A DNA stretch of 64,000 bases from Microbacterium sp. T2.11-28 (lineage in GTDB: Bacteria > Actinomycetota > Actinomycetes > Actinomycetales > Microbacteriaceae). Location: the NCBI RefSeq assembly GCF_950097975.1, contig NZ_CATNHF010000002.1, forward strand, positions 1 to 64,000, given 5' to 3'. Positions 8,488 to 16,842 of the stretch are shown piece after piece. The translations under genes were made by a program, and so were the position numbers. The notes beneath the pieces are model-generated. The model searched no databases, had not been told where the DNA came from, and saw nothing but the letters and a program-made list of their open reading frames with translations. Position 1 is the stretch's first letter. The number at the start of each line of letters is the position of its first letter.

Positions 8488-10017
8488 ATGACAGACGAAC
8501 CCCAAAGCCTCCCGCGTGGCCTTGGCGAATTGATCCAGGGAGTGCTCGAGCTCCAAGTCCACTTCACCCCCCTGGCTTCGCCCGCGATGTCGCGCCGGCG
8601 CGAACTGATCAACGCAATCGCAACTGAGTTCGCCTCACTTCTCGCCTCGTCGGATGATCATGTATCGCAGGTGAAGGGAAGCAACGGGGCCGGCAACAAT
8701 GCCAAGGTGCCCTGGGTACGGGTTTTCGATCCTGCTCAATCGCCCCGACCAACCCTCGGCTGGTACGTCGTGCTCCTGTTTGCCGCGGACGGATCTGCGG
8801 CCTATCTGTCGCTCAACCAGGGCGTAACCAAGCTGGATCCGGGCGGCATCGAAGTCAACGTTTCAGATGGATGGCGCCGAGTATCTGAATCGCCGGCCTC
8901 GAGGACTCCGTTGATGGACGAAGCAACTCGTGATGTCGACCTGCGCGACCCGGGTCTCGGCGCCCAGTACGCTCGTGGCAACCTGCTGGCCTTCAGATAC
9001 GGCCGAGACGGGATCCCGAGTGACGGGGACATCAAACGGCACCTGCGGTGGCTGTCAGAGCTATTGACGATCCTTCCGACTACCGACGCACTTCCCAGTC
9101 AGAATCGCACCCCGGCGGAGCCGGCGGTCCGCGAGGTGCCGGCGTTCCAAGACGCGGGGCAGGTGGAACTCAGGACGATCAGAAACGCGATCCACTGGTC
9201 TGAGGACGAGATCCTGAACACGGTTGAGAGCCTTCGGGACGCGAGTCCGCAGATCGTATTGGCGGGACCTCCCGGCACGGGCAAGACCTTCGTTGCTCGC
9301 CACCTTGCTGCCTACCTTCTCGGGCAAGCGGGGTACGTCGACAACAATCCGCAGATCGAAGTCGTGCAGTTCCATCCGACGTATGGGTATGAGGAGTTCG
9401 TCGAGGGTCTCCGCCCGACGATTGGCTCCACCGGCGCGTTCGAGTTCGCCCCGGTTGCCGGGACGATCGTCCAACTGGCCGACGCCATCGCAGAGGACGG
9501 CCAGCCGCGCGTGCTGATCATCGACGAAATGAATCGGGCGAATCTTCCCCGTGTATTCGGCGAGCTGTACTACCTGCTTGAGTACCGCGAGCAGGAAGTC
9601 CGACTCATGTACCGGAATAGGTTCGCGTTGCCGGAACAGCTGTTCATCATCGGAACCATGAACACCGCGGACCGGAGTATCCGGAGCGTCGACTTCGCGC
9701 TACGAAGGCGCTTCGACTTCTTCGATGTCACCCCATCATCGGACATTCTCAAGGCGCACTACTCCGAGGAAGGCCATGTGAATGAGCTTGGACCGTCCCT
9801 GTACTCCGGATTCGATGCCCTGAATGAAGCAGTCTTCGCACTCATGGGTGACCGCCACCACGGCATCGGCCACAGTTACTTCATGCTGGATCGAATGAGT
9901 CGGGCCACTCTGCGGGCAGTGTGGGAACGACAGGTGCAGCCGCTACTGGAGGACTACGTCGGCGGCAACGTCGCGAGTCTTGATGGCCTAAGCGTTGAGG
10001 GCCTCTTCGGCGAATGA
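8488..10017 (+). CDS. mcrB: McrB-type GTPase subunit of a type IV restriction enzyme
   Basis: 509 residues. The N-terminal 190 residues form a DUF3578/MrcB-type module (WYVVLLFAADG then YLSLNQGV) that would recognise modified DNA. The C-terminal AAA+ motor has Walker A GPPGTGKT (260-267), Walker B LIIDEMNR (Asp at 346) and the McrB-specific MNTADRS (391-397), which stands for the guanine-specificity NKxD motif. Together with McrC it would translocate on and cut DNA carrying modified cytosines, or another modification read by the N-terminal module. The stop overlaps the mcrC start by 4 bases (ATGA at 10014), so the two are translationally coupled. Confidence 0.92.
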   Translation: MTDEPQSLPRGLGELIQGVLELQVHFTPLASPAMSRRRELINAIATEFASLLASSDDHVSQVKGSNGAGNNAKVPWVRVFDPAQSPRPTLGWYVVLLFAADGSAAYLSLNQGVTKLDPGGIEVNVSDGWRRVSESPASRTPLMDEATRDVDLRDPGLGAQYARGNLLAFRYGRDGIPSDGDIKRHLRWLSELLTILPTTDALPSQNRTPAEPAVREVPAFQDAGQVELRTIRNAIHWSEDEILNTVESLRDASPQIVLAGPPGTGKTFVARHLAAYLLGQAGYVDNNPQIEVVQFHPTYGYEEFVEGLRPTIGSTGAFEFAPVAGTIVQLADAIAEDGQPRVLIIDEMNRANLPRVFGELYYLLEYREQEVRLMYRNRFALPEQLFIIGTMNTADRSIRSVDFALRRRFDFFDVTPSSDILKAHYSEEGHVNELGPSLYSGFDALNEAVFALMGDRHHGIGHSYFMLDRMSRATLRAVWERQVQPLLEDYVGGNVASLDGLSVEGLFGE

Positions 10018-11252
10018 AGACACTCCGCCTCATGGAGGCGCGAACAGCCACACATGGGCTCACCGACGACCAAGCGGGGAGGCTGGCTCTCCTCGGCAAG
10101 AAGCTCGCGGGGGAGCGGCGGTGGTGGGGAAGCAACGGCGCGCACGGCGACGATTCCCGATCCGTCTTCCGGCTGACCAAACTCTTCGGAGGCAGCTGGC
10201 GCATCGAAGTTGGCAACGTAGTTGGCGTCGTCGGACTTCCGGACCTCACGATCATCGTCGAACCGAAGATTGGCATGCAGCACTTCATGCACCTGCTCGC
10301 CCGGTCAAACGGCATGCCTCGCGTCGACTCGGCGATGACGTCGCTCGAGGCCGCTGCAGGTCTGCAGCGACTCGTTATCGAGTGGTTCGTTGGAGAGCTC
10401 GACACGCTATTCCGTCGGGGTCTTGTGAAGGACTACGTGCATTCGTCGGAACGGCTTCCGCACGTGCGGGGCCATGTCAGCTTGGTGTCAACATCCCGCC
10501 AGTGGCTGCAGGGCCGAATTCTCGTGGACTGCGAGTTCGACGACTTCTCCGAAGCCACACCGTTCAACCAGTACCTGGCAGCGGCTGTTTCCCAGTCGAT
10601 TCGCTCCCCGGCGGTTAACGAACGCCTTCGGATGAGGCTGGCCTACTTTGCACGCGAGCTTCCCCCTGCGTCCCGTGAAGCGCGGGACGACGTTGATCTC
10701 GACCGACTCCCCGCACGCTACCGCCATTACCAGACAGCTCTGAAGTACGCGTTCGACATTCTTGCCGGGGTCGGCCGCTCCCTCGAGTCCGGCGACCACG
10801 CCTCTGGGACGTTCCTCTTCAACTCGGCAGCCGTTGCCGAGGATGCGATCCGCCAGGTGCTCGCTGACGCACTCGCCCCGATGCGCGTCGTCAAGACTGG
10901 TGGACGTCACCTGCTCCCCGCGTTTGTGTCGGTGAATCCAGACCTCGAGATTGGGCCGCCTCCGTTCACGGGGGACGTCAAGTACAAGATTGGTGATCGA
11001 AGCTGGAATCGCCAGGATCTCGCCCAAGCCGTCCTGTTCGCCGCGGCATACAAGAGTCCGCACGCGGTTATCGCGGACTTCGCCCAAATTGAGGTACTTC
11101 ACCCTTCGCTAAAGGTTGGCGACATCCACGTTTCACGTCTCCGTTGGGCAATTGGCGAAGGGACTGATCCCGAAGACTCTGAACGCCGCTTCGCAGAGTC
11201 TGCTCGCAAGCACATGGAGGGGGTCGCGACTAAGGTCTTCGCCACCGCCTGA
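10014..11252 (+). CDS. mcrC: McrC-type nuclease subunit of a type IV restriction enzyme
   Basis: 412 residues. An N-terminal McrB-contacting region contains GLPDLTIIVEPKIG, and the C-terminal PD-(D/E)xK nuclease core is visible as PDLEI (D310) followed by GDVKYK (D321, K323) and a Gln-bearing helix (QDLAQAVLFAAAY). This subunit stimulates McrB GTP hydrolysis and makes the double-strand break. It starts inside the mcrB stop codon. Downstream it converges on the DUF2075 gene with 27 bases between stops and no clear terminator. Catalytic residues appear intact. Confidence 0.92.
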   Translation: MKTLRLMEARTATHGLTDDQAGRLALLGKKLAGERRWWGSNGAHGDDSRSVFRLTKLFGGSWRIEVGNVVGVVGLPDLTIIVEPKIGMQHFMHLLARSNGMPRVDSAMTSLEAAAGLQRLVIEWFVGELDTLFRRGLVKDYVHSSERLPHVRGHVSLVSTSRQWLQGRILVDCEFDDFSEATPFNQYLAAAVSQSIRSPAVNERLRMRLAYFARELPPASREARDDVDLDRLPARYRHYQTALKYAFDILAGVGRSLESGDHASGTFLFNSAAVAEDAIRQVLADALAPMRVVKTGGRHLLPAFVSVNPDLEIGPPPFTGDVKYKIGDRSWNRQDLAQAVLFAAAYKSPHAVIADFAQIEVLHPSLKVGDIHVSRLRWAIGEGTDPEDSERRFAESARKHMEGVATKVFATA

Positions 11253-11279
11253 GAGGAGAAGCCCAGCATCAGCTTTGTT

Positions 11280-13040
11280 TCAGAGAGCTTGCTCGAAACC
11301 GACGCTCGCGATCGTCTGGCGCACGTACTCGCGTAGATCTGGATCGCACACGTAGACGTAAGTTCCCAAGATTCCTCGCGTGAGCAGCACGCCATAGATG
11401 TTCTGAATCAGTGTCAGGAGATCCCGGTCAGTCGTCTCCCTTCCCAGCTTCGCGAGGTTCTCCTTGCCCTTCTTGTCGCGGTAGGCGTCGCGGTCGACCA
11501 AAACCTGTCGGGTGGGCTCGTCGTAACGGAGGTCGCCGCCGATGATCACGCCGGCGTAGTTGAGGTCGTAACCCTGCACCGTGTGAATCGAGCCGACCTC
11601 GTCGATTGAGCCCGGGGAGTTGATCCAATCCTTGTCCGTGCGATTCCAGACGAACCCAATTCCCTCCAGTTCGAAGTCAAAGCCGGGTCCGTTGCCGCGG
11701 GTCTTCCAGTCCCAGGCGTAGCCCGCCACGAGTCGGGCGAGCCCCACCTCGCGGTTGCGGTCGCGGATGGCCTGCTGCATTTCCGTGACGCTCTCGAAGA
11801 ACCGCAGGTCGTATTCACCGAAGTCTGGGCGGTCGCCCGTGCGAAGTTCACCCCGAAGCAACTGGCGGACGAATCCCACGTAGTCTGCGTCCGCCCTTAC
11901 CCGCATCTGTCTCGCCAACGGAAACCACCGATGCACTCGCTTGGCGTCAGTGATCTCAGCGGCAAGAACCTCGCTCGGGAGGTCTGCCGGCCGCACACCT
12001 TGCTGCTCGTCGATGAGCAGGATCTGGTGCGTACTCTGCGCTCGGATCCAATCGAGCTGCGTCTTGCTGAGGTCGTCAGATCCGAAGAGCCGTTCGTTGA
12101 TGTCGGTGAAGTCGCGGTTGCGCATGCCCGAGGATTGGTTCGCGCGGCGATTGAGCCGGTGCGTCTCGTCGACGATAAGCAGGTCGAACGGCATAGACGA
12201 CTTGCCGACATCGAACGGGTTCAAGACGAGGTCCTCACTCACCTTCGGCGTCTTCTTGAACACCTTCTTGATCGATTCTCGAAGCGACTGCTGGGGTACG
12301 ACCAGGCCGACGCGAACGCTCTTCAGTAGCTCTCGATTCTCGGGGACGAAGAACTCAGAGAAGAGGGAGTCCTGCTCGATCTCATCGGTGTCTTCGTAGT
12401 CGCGAATGTCCGCCAGCAGCTTCATCAGGAAGATCGCCACGATCGTCTTGCCCGTACCCGGATCGCCCTGGATGACGCTGGTCGATCGCGTGCCTGTCGC
12501 GAGGTCCGCGAGGAGTGCCTCGACGATCTGCTCGACCGCGATGGCCTGCTCCTGCGTGAGCACCTTGAAGGGAGAAAGCTTGAACAGGTCGCTGTTCTCG
12601 ATCTCCGGGATGCTGCGCTGAAAGACGCCGTCGGAGCGCAGCTGCTCGAAGATGTCACGAAAGCTCTGGCGGTACTGATCGCGCTCGTAGTACCGCGCAT
12701 CGATGATGCCCTCGTTCCCGTTGAGCACGGTGAAATTCCCGTCACCGGCGAGCCAGCGGATGAGGTGCGACTCGAGGTCGAGGCACGCCGACTTGTTGAA
12801 CCTCTCGTCTATGACGACACGGACGCGACGGAATCCTGCTTTCGATGGATTCTGGAGGTGCTGACGCATTCGCGACGCGGCGCTGACGGTTTCGCCCACG
12901 TACACCGAGGGCAAACCTGAAGAGTCGACATTGTCCAGGATGTATACAACGGGCCAGTTCGCGCGACGCTCGTCACCGACTGCCCAGTTCGCGACCGCGC
13001 GGTGTGTGAAGTCCAGCCGCTCGATCTCAAAGGGCGTCAT
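11280..13040 (-). CDS. GIY-YIG nuclease fused to a DUF2075 (Schlafen-like) helicase
   Basis: 586 residues. The N-terminal 100 residues form a GIY-YIG endonuclease: VVYILDN and VYVGET give the two name-giving strands, with an Arg in SAASRMRQHL, Glu in DLESHL and Asn in LNGNEG. Then follows a superfamily 1-type motor of the DUF2075/Schlafen group: Walker A GDPGTGKT (192-199), Walker B LLIVDETHR, and the C-terminal SIHTVQGYDLNYAGVIIG motif. It would cut and unwind or translocate nucleic acid. The upstream MazG-like gene overlaps its start by 14 bases, so both are one transcription unit. Role as an anti-phage effector is inferred from the domain set and island position. Confidence 0.85.
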   Translation of the reverse strand: MTPFEIERLDFTHRAVANWAVGDERRANWPVVYILDNVDSSGLPSVYVGETVSAASRMRQHLQNPSKAGFRRVRVVIDERFNKSACLDLESHLIRWLAGDGNFTVLNGNEGIIDARYYERDQYRQSFRDIFEQLRSDGVFQRSIPEIENSDLFKLSPFKVLTQEQAIAVEQIVEALLADLATGTRSTSVIQGDPGTGKTIVAIFLMKLLADIRDYEDTDEIEQDSLFSEFFVPENRELLKSVRVGLVVPQQSLRESIKKVFKKTPKVSEDLVLNPFDVGKSSMPFDLLIVDETHRLNRRANQSSGMRNRDFTDINERLFGSDDLSKTQLDWIRAQSTHQILLIDEQQGVRPADLPSEVLAAEITDAKRVHRWFPLARQMRVRADADYVGFVRQLLRGELRTGDRPDFGEYDLRFFESVTEMQQAIRDRNREVGLARLVAGYAWDWKTRGNGPGFDFELEGIGFVWNRTDKDWINSPGSIDEVGSIHTVQGYDLNYAGVIIGGDLRYDEPTRQVLVDRDAYRDKKGKENLAKLGRETTDRDLLTLIQNIYGVLLTRGILGTYVYVCDPDLREYVRQTIASVGFEQAL

Positions 13041-13347
13041 ACTTCGCGCTCCGTCCCTTCGACCGCTCGGCCGGGTACTTGGCGCTGGTGACCGCCAGCT
13101 TTTCGAGAACGATGTCGTCTAGATCGAGCCCCAGTCGTTCGGCGAGGAGCGTGCAATAGGTGACGACGTCGGCCAGCTCCTCGCGGACGCGCGCCTCGTC
13201 ACCGTCATCGCTCCACTGGAAGCACTCGAGCAGCTCAGCCGCCTCGATCGAGATGCTCTTCGCAAGGTTCGCCGGGGTATGAAACTGACCCCAGTCACGC
13301 TCGCGCACAAAGCCGGACAACGCCTCACGAACTCGCTCACTCGTCAC
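13027..13347 (-). CDS. MazG-like nucleotide pyrophosphohydrolase
   Basis: 106 residues if it starts at GTG 13347, which gives the usual family beginning (SERVREALSGFVRERDWGQFHTP); ATG 13395 and a start at 13488 are also in frame but add residues unlike the family. The metal-binding signature of all-alpha NTP pyrophosphatases is present: EAAELLECFQW, then EELADVVTY, and a Lys/Tyr-rich end. Such enzymes hydrolyse NTPs, dNTPs or alarmones to monophosphates. Its last 14 bases overlap the GIY-YIG/DUF2075 gene, suggesting a joint system in which nucleotide depletion or signal hydrolysis accompanies nucleic-acid cleavage (inference). Confidence 0.85.
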   Translation of the reverse strand: MTSERVREALSGFVRERDWGQFHTPANLAKSISIEAAELLECFQWSDDGDEARVREELADVVTYCTLLAERLGLDLDDIVLEKLAVTSAKYPAERSKGRSAKYDAL

Positions 13348-13456
13348 GTTTGCGACGCTAGCGCAGAGCTGGCCCTGGGTCGCCTTTGAACGCATCGGAA
13401 TGCGCTTGACTTCGTCGTGCTTTCTCCTCGCTGGCACCAGAGAGCACGGGGCTCTC

Positions 13457-14065
13457 TCAGCGCTGCACGAGATTCGCGTTGCGCCCATGTGCCGTCAGGA
13501 CGGCCGCGGCGAGCTCCGTGATGCCGACGGCTTCGGTCAGCCCACTGACTCTCGCCAGGCTGAGGCTGTCGACGTTCAGCGACACGAGTTGCGCCTGCGG
13601 TAGGACGAAGAACGACCATGCCGAGACATCGAGTGGGTCGTAGGCGTTATGCTCCCGGACGGTGTGCGCCGCGAGCACGTACACGTCCGCCTTGTAGCTC
13701 TTCTCGGGCGACATCCCGGCCTCGATATCACCCCATGAGTGGGCACGCAGACCGGTGAATCGAATCTGCGACAGCTGACGCTGCGCCCACACCTGAAGGT
13801 GAGCTGACGCCTTCACCTCGATCGCGATGTCGTTCCACAGCACGTCGTAGTCATCCCATTCGGTGCGCAGCGCGTTCACGCCGAGCGCCCGGGCCACCAT
13901 GAACTCCGCCAGATACCCACGCGTGTTGTTCACGCGCAGGTCTGACATCGCGAAACGCCAGAAATCCTGGACCGTAGCGTCCATGCCTAGGAACCTCTCG
14001 TCACCGCGCAGCGGAACGCTGGGTGGCGCGGGAATCCACGGAGATGGCTCGGGTGGCGTGCTCAT
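13457..14065 (-). CDS. PD-(D/E)xK-like nuclease-fold protein of unknown role
   Basis: 202 residues, soluble. The order RGYLAEFMVARALG, WDDYDVLWND, IAIEVKAS gives E54, D74, E83-x-K85, the layout of a restriction-endonuclease fold as seen in many defence nucleases. The C-terminal half is beta-rich with a conserved-looking WSFFVLP segment. It is 109 bases upstream of the MazG-like gene on the same strand and probably belongs to the same unit. No named family recognised; nuclease activity is inferred from the motif spacing. Confidence 0.65.
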   Translation of the reverse strand: MSTPPEPSPWIPAPPSVPLRGDERFLGMDATVQDFWRFAMSDLRVNNTRGYLAEFMVARALGVNALRTEWDDYDVLWNDIAIEVKASAHLQVWAQRQLSQIRFTGLRAHSWGDIEAGMSPEKSYKADVYVLAAHTVREHNAYDPLDVSAWSFFVLPQAQLVSLNVDSLSLARVSGLTEAVGITELAAAVLTAHGRNANLVQR

Positions 14066-14179
14066 GAAAGGACGCTACAACCGCTGCTCATGGCCGTGCA
14101 TCTTCATCTTCCACGAACTCGTTGGTGGGCGACCGCCCCGCTTCGCCGTGAGAGCCATCGGGCGTCATAGATTGAAACC

Positions 14180-14653
14180 GTGAGCTCCGACCATGACCCC
14201 GAGTTCCAATCGGAGTGGCGCGCGTTCGACATGCTCGTCGATCACGCGCGCGATCTGGTGGGAACCGCAGCTTCTGTCGAGGTCGGGTCGCTTTACGAAG
14301 GCCGCATGGGTGCCTGCGATATCTTGCCGCGAAATCCGCGAGCGCGCGCGATCTCGCTGACCTCCGAGCAATGGCTGATCGTGGAGGTCGGTCACCCCGG
14401 GGGTCGGTTTGAGCTCGACTACGCTCCGGAGCACGTTGAGCGGGCTAAGCGGATCATTGAAGCCGCCATCGCGGGTCGTGCGACGGAGAGATCGGCTTTA
14501 GGCCGCTCGCGTGTCACGCTCACGATGGAGGACGGAGAGCGGCTCAGTGAGACCGGATACTCCGGATGCGCCGCACTTCTCGTGCCTCTCCCGGGGTGGA
14601 CCCGGTGGGGGGAGCTGAAGACGTACGAGCCCTATGACGCACCCGTCCCGTGA
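14180..14653 (+). CDS. Hypothetical protein, unrecognised
   Basis: 157 residues from GTG 14180. Compact alpha/beta composition with no membrane segment: an N-terminal helix WRAFDMLVDHARDLV, a strand region around WLIVEVGHPGGRFELDY, and a C-terminal GCAALLVPLPGW. It looks like a real folded protein, but I know no family. It diverges from the nuclease-fold gene at 14065 across 114 bases, which must hold both promoters; no boxes were identified. Confidence 0.5.
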   Translation: MSSDHDPEFQSEWRAFDMLVDHARDLVGTAASVEVGSLYEGRMGACDILPRNPRARAISLTSEQWLIVEVGHPGGRFELDYAPEHVERAKRIIEAAIAGRATERSALGRSRVTLTMEDGERLSETGYSGCAALLVPLPGWTRWGELKTYEPYDAPVP

Positions 14654-14685
14654 TCACGCGGGTGCACATCGACCGCAAGTGAGTT

Positions 14686-14868
14686 CTACTTCGAGCCCCG
14701 CACCTCGTGCCAGTACGCAGCCTGATCGCTGGTCTGCCGATGGATCGCGTCCGGTCGCTGCTCGTCGACGGGCCACAGAGCGAGTTCGTAGCGGTCCGGT
14801 GCAGGACCTTCGAAGTCGGTAACTCCATGCTGTCCCTCTGCGGTGCGGAGACCGAAGGCCGGCGATCC
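14686..14868 (-). pseudogene. C-terminal fragment of a protein gene, no start codon
   Basis: On the minus strand an open frame bounded by an upstream TGA and ending at TAG 14686-14688 encodes about 60 protein-like residues, including DRYELALWPVDEQR and AAYWHEVRGSK, but has no ATG, GTG or TTG in a usable place. It looks like the tail of a gene cut off when the island inserted or decayed. It sits between the last island gene and the 3' end of tRNA-Arg. Confidence 0.45.
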
Positions 14869-14883
14869 TCAATCTAGAAGAAG

Positions 14884-14956
14884 TGCCCCCGACAGGAATC
14901 GAACCTGCGACCTTTGGTACCGGAAACCAACGCTCTATCCCCTGAGCTACGGAGGC
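14884..14956 (-). tRNA. tRNA-Arg (anticodon CCG)
   Basis: 73 bases fold as a full cloverleaf on the minus strand: acceptor GCCTCCG with CGGGGGC plus discriminator A, D-arm GCTC/GAGC, anticodon stem TTGGT/ACCAA with loop TTCCGGT giving anticodon CCG, and T-arm GCAGG TTCGATT CCTGT. The CCA end is not encoded (CTT follows). The 3' end faces the accessory island, the usual geometry for an integration site. I found no second copy of its 3' end in the window. Confidence 0.95.
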
Positions 14957-14972
14957 GCACTGATCGAGGTTA

Positions 14973-15776
14973 TCACCGCGAGATGGCCTCTACCGCCGCG
15001 GCCAGCCGCTCGGCGAGGTAGCGGTGGCCGGCGGTCGACGGGTGGTTGCGGCCGACCTCGCTCGTGTCGATGACGTCGAGGTAGTCGGCGTCGGTGATCC
15101 ACTCCTCGGCGAGGGGGGAGATGTACCACCAGCTGCGGGCGGCGGCCAGGCGCGAGAGCTCGGCGTCGACGGCGATGGTCGATTCCTCGACCGGGAGGAT
15201 ATGAGGCGCGGGCCCGAGGATCACGATGCGCGCCGACGGATACAGCTCCGCGAGTGCGTCCCACGCGGCGACGACGGCGTCGCGATAGCCCTCTGGGTAG
15301 AGCTTGCGGTCGTTGATCGACCCCTGCACGATCACGAGGTCGGGGTCGAGCTCGGGGTTCGGTGCCGGGTCGAGCCGGTCGATGCGCTGCCCGAAGGTGA
15401 GGCCGTTCTTCCCTTCGCGGAGGTATCCGCTGCCCTGGATGCCGTCGACGACGGTGGTCCAGCCGGCGATGTCCGCGACGACGTACGCGTAGCCCTCGCC
15501 GGGTGCGGCGGCTTCTCCCCAGGTCCACGAGTCGCCGAAGATCAGCACGCGCGGATTCTCGGGCAGGTCGAGAAGCTCCGGGGGAGTGACGGCGACGACC
15601 TCTTCCGCACCGGCGGCGATGCTCGCGGCGGGCTGCGCCCAGGGGCGCCAGAACGCGAGGACGGCGATCGCGATCACGAGCACCGCGAGTGCGGCGACAG
15701 CCCACGCCGGCGGCCGCACGGCGCGCACGCGCGACCGGCTGTCGGCCCTCTCCGTGGCCCGCTCCCTCGCCCCCAT
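14973..15776 (-). CDS. Membrane-anchored or secreted SGNH/GDSL-type hydrolase
   Basis: 267 residues from ATG 15776 (GTG 15794 is an alternative). A charged N-terminus and one hydrophobic segment at about 20-43 act as signal anchor. The extracellular domain has the GDS nucleophile block FGDSWTWGE (S83), a block with SINDRK, and the C-terminal NHPSTAGH holding the catalytic Asp/His-type motif. Such enzymes are esterases, lipases or carbohydrate deacetylases; the substrate is not evident. It is the first gene on the core side of tRNA-Arg and diverges from the transglutaminase-like gene. Confidence 0.8.
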   Translation of the reverse strand: MGARERATERADSRSRVRAVRPPAWAVAALAVLVIAIAVLAFWRPWAQPAASIAAGAEEVVAVTPPELLDLPENPRVLIFGDSWTWGEAAAPGEGYAYVVADIAGWTTVVDGIQGSGYLREGKNGLTFGQRIDRLDPAPNPELDPDLVIVQGSINDRKLYPEGYRDAVVAAWDALAELYPSARIVILGPAPHILPVEESTIAVDAELSRLAAARSWWYISPLAEEWITDADYLDVIDTSEVGRNHPSTAGHRYLAERLAAAVEAISR

Positions 15777-15878
15777 GCCGAGAGGATATGTCACGAATCC
15801 CACAGGCGGAAACGGTTTCCTCCGACCGCCTCCTGTGGGGGTGATCCAGCACCCTCGCGGGCATGCGAGGATATCCCG

Positions 15879-16724
15879 GTGCATCGCATCGTGACCGCCG
15901 AACTCGACCTGGATCTGGGGTCGCCCGTCGACCTCATCTTCCAGATCGCGGCGGCCCAGCCGGCGCCCGTCGTGCGCGAAGAGCTGACGTTCGCGCAGGG
16001 CGACCGCGTGTACACGCCGACCGAGATCATCGACCAGTCCGGGAGCCGGCTGCACCGCCTGCAGGGCGAGGCGGGCCTGCTCCAGGTGCGGTACGAGGCG
16101 CTCATCGACGGACAGGTCTCGCCGCGCGCGACGAGCGACCTCGAGGCGATCACCTACCTGCGTCCGAGCCGCTACTGCCAGTCCGACGAGGTGTTCTCGC
16201 AGGCGCGTCGCCAGTTCCGCGGCATGCAGGGTGAGGAGCTCATCACGGCGGTGAGCGAGTTCGTCGCGACGTCGACGACCTACACGCCGGGGCTCAGCCA
16301 GGGAACGGACTCCGCGGTGACGACGCTCATGACCGGCCAAGGTGTCTGCCGCGACTACGCACACGTCGTGATCGCGCTCCTGCGGGCTATGGACATGCCC
16401 GCCCGCTACGCCGCCTGCTACGCGCCGGGCCTGCGCCCCATGGACTTCCACGCGGTCGCCGAGGCCTACCACGACGGCACCTGGTACGTCATCGACGCGA
16501 CGCGGCTCGCCAACCGCCGTTCGCTGGTGCGCATCGCGACGGGACGGGATGCCGCCGACTGCGCGTTCCTCAGCTACCACGGTGGCCACGTAGGCCTGCA
16601 GCGCATGCGGGTCGACGCGGTCGTGGTGCCGGATGACACCTCCGACGTCGAGGCGATCGACGCGGCTGCCGCGGCATCGGACCCGGCGCTCGACGACTTC
16701 GGCGCGCTGGTGCAGCTGGCCTGA
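15879..16724 (+). CDS. Transglutaminase-like cysteine protease-fold protein
   Basis: 281 residues from GTG 15879, with GAGGA eight bases upstream. The N-terminal third is a beta-rich domain typical of bacterial transglutaminase-like proteins. The catalytic triad is visible as GVCRDYAHV (C157), DFHAVAEAY (His) and WYVIDATR (Asp). The family hydrolyses or forms amide bonds; the cytoplasmic actinobacterial members have no firmly known substrate. The gene ends just before a large hairpin repeat and then argS. Confidence 0.85.
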   Translation: MHRIVTAELDLDLGSPVDLIFQIAAAQPAPVVREELTFAQGDRVYTPTEIIDQSGSRLHRLQGEAGLLQVRYEALIDGQVSPRATSDLEAITYLRPSRYCQSDEVFSQARRQFRGMQGEELITAVSEFVATSTTYTPGLSQGTDSAVTTLMTGQGVCRDYAHVVIALLRAMDMPARYAACYAPGLRPMDFHAVAEAYHDGTWYVIDATRLANRRSLVRIATGRDAADCAFLSYHGGHVGLQRMRVDAVVVPDDTSDVEAIDAAAAASDPALDDFGALVQLA

Positions 16725-16728
16725 GCCC

Positions 16729-16806
16729 GTTTCGTCTCGTCGCTGCGCTCCTGGCTCAACGACCGAAACGCCCCCCGGTCGTTGAGCGAGCGAAGCGAGA
16801 CGAAAC
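16729..16806. repeat. REP-like imperfect palindrome
   Basis: Two arms share exact outer (GTTTCGTCTCG / CGAGACGAAAC) and inner (CTCAACGACCG / CGGTCGTTGAG) 11-base blocks around a short centre, with differing middles. The form resembles dispersed REP/BIME-like intergenic elements; from memory similar GGTCGTTGAGCGAGCGAAGC sequences are frequent in Microbacterium genomes. It may also act as a terminator between the transglutaminase-like gene and argS, although no T run follows. Confidence 0.75.
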
Positions 16807-16842
16807 GAACGCCCAGGTCGCCGACCGTAGAATCGGAAGGCC

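Noticed and set aside
1-14883. Second copy of the tRNA-Arg 3' end as attL/attR
   Set aside because: Reading through the island I saw no repeat of the tRNA 3' end; the other att site may lie left of the window.
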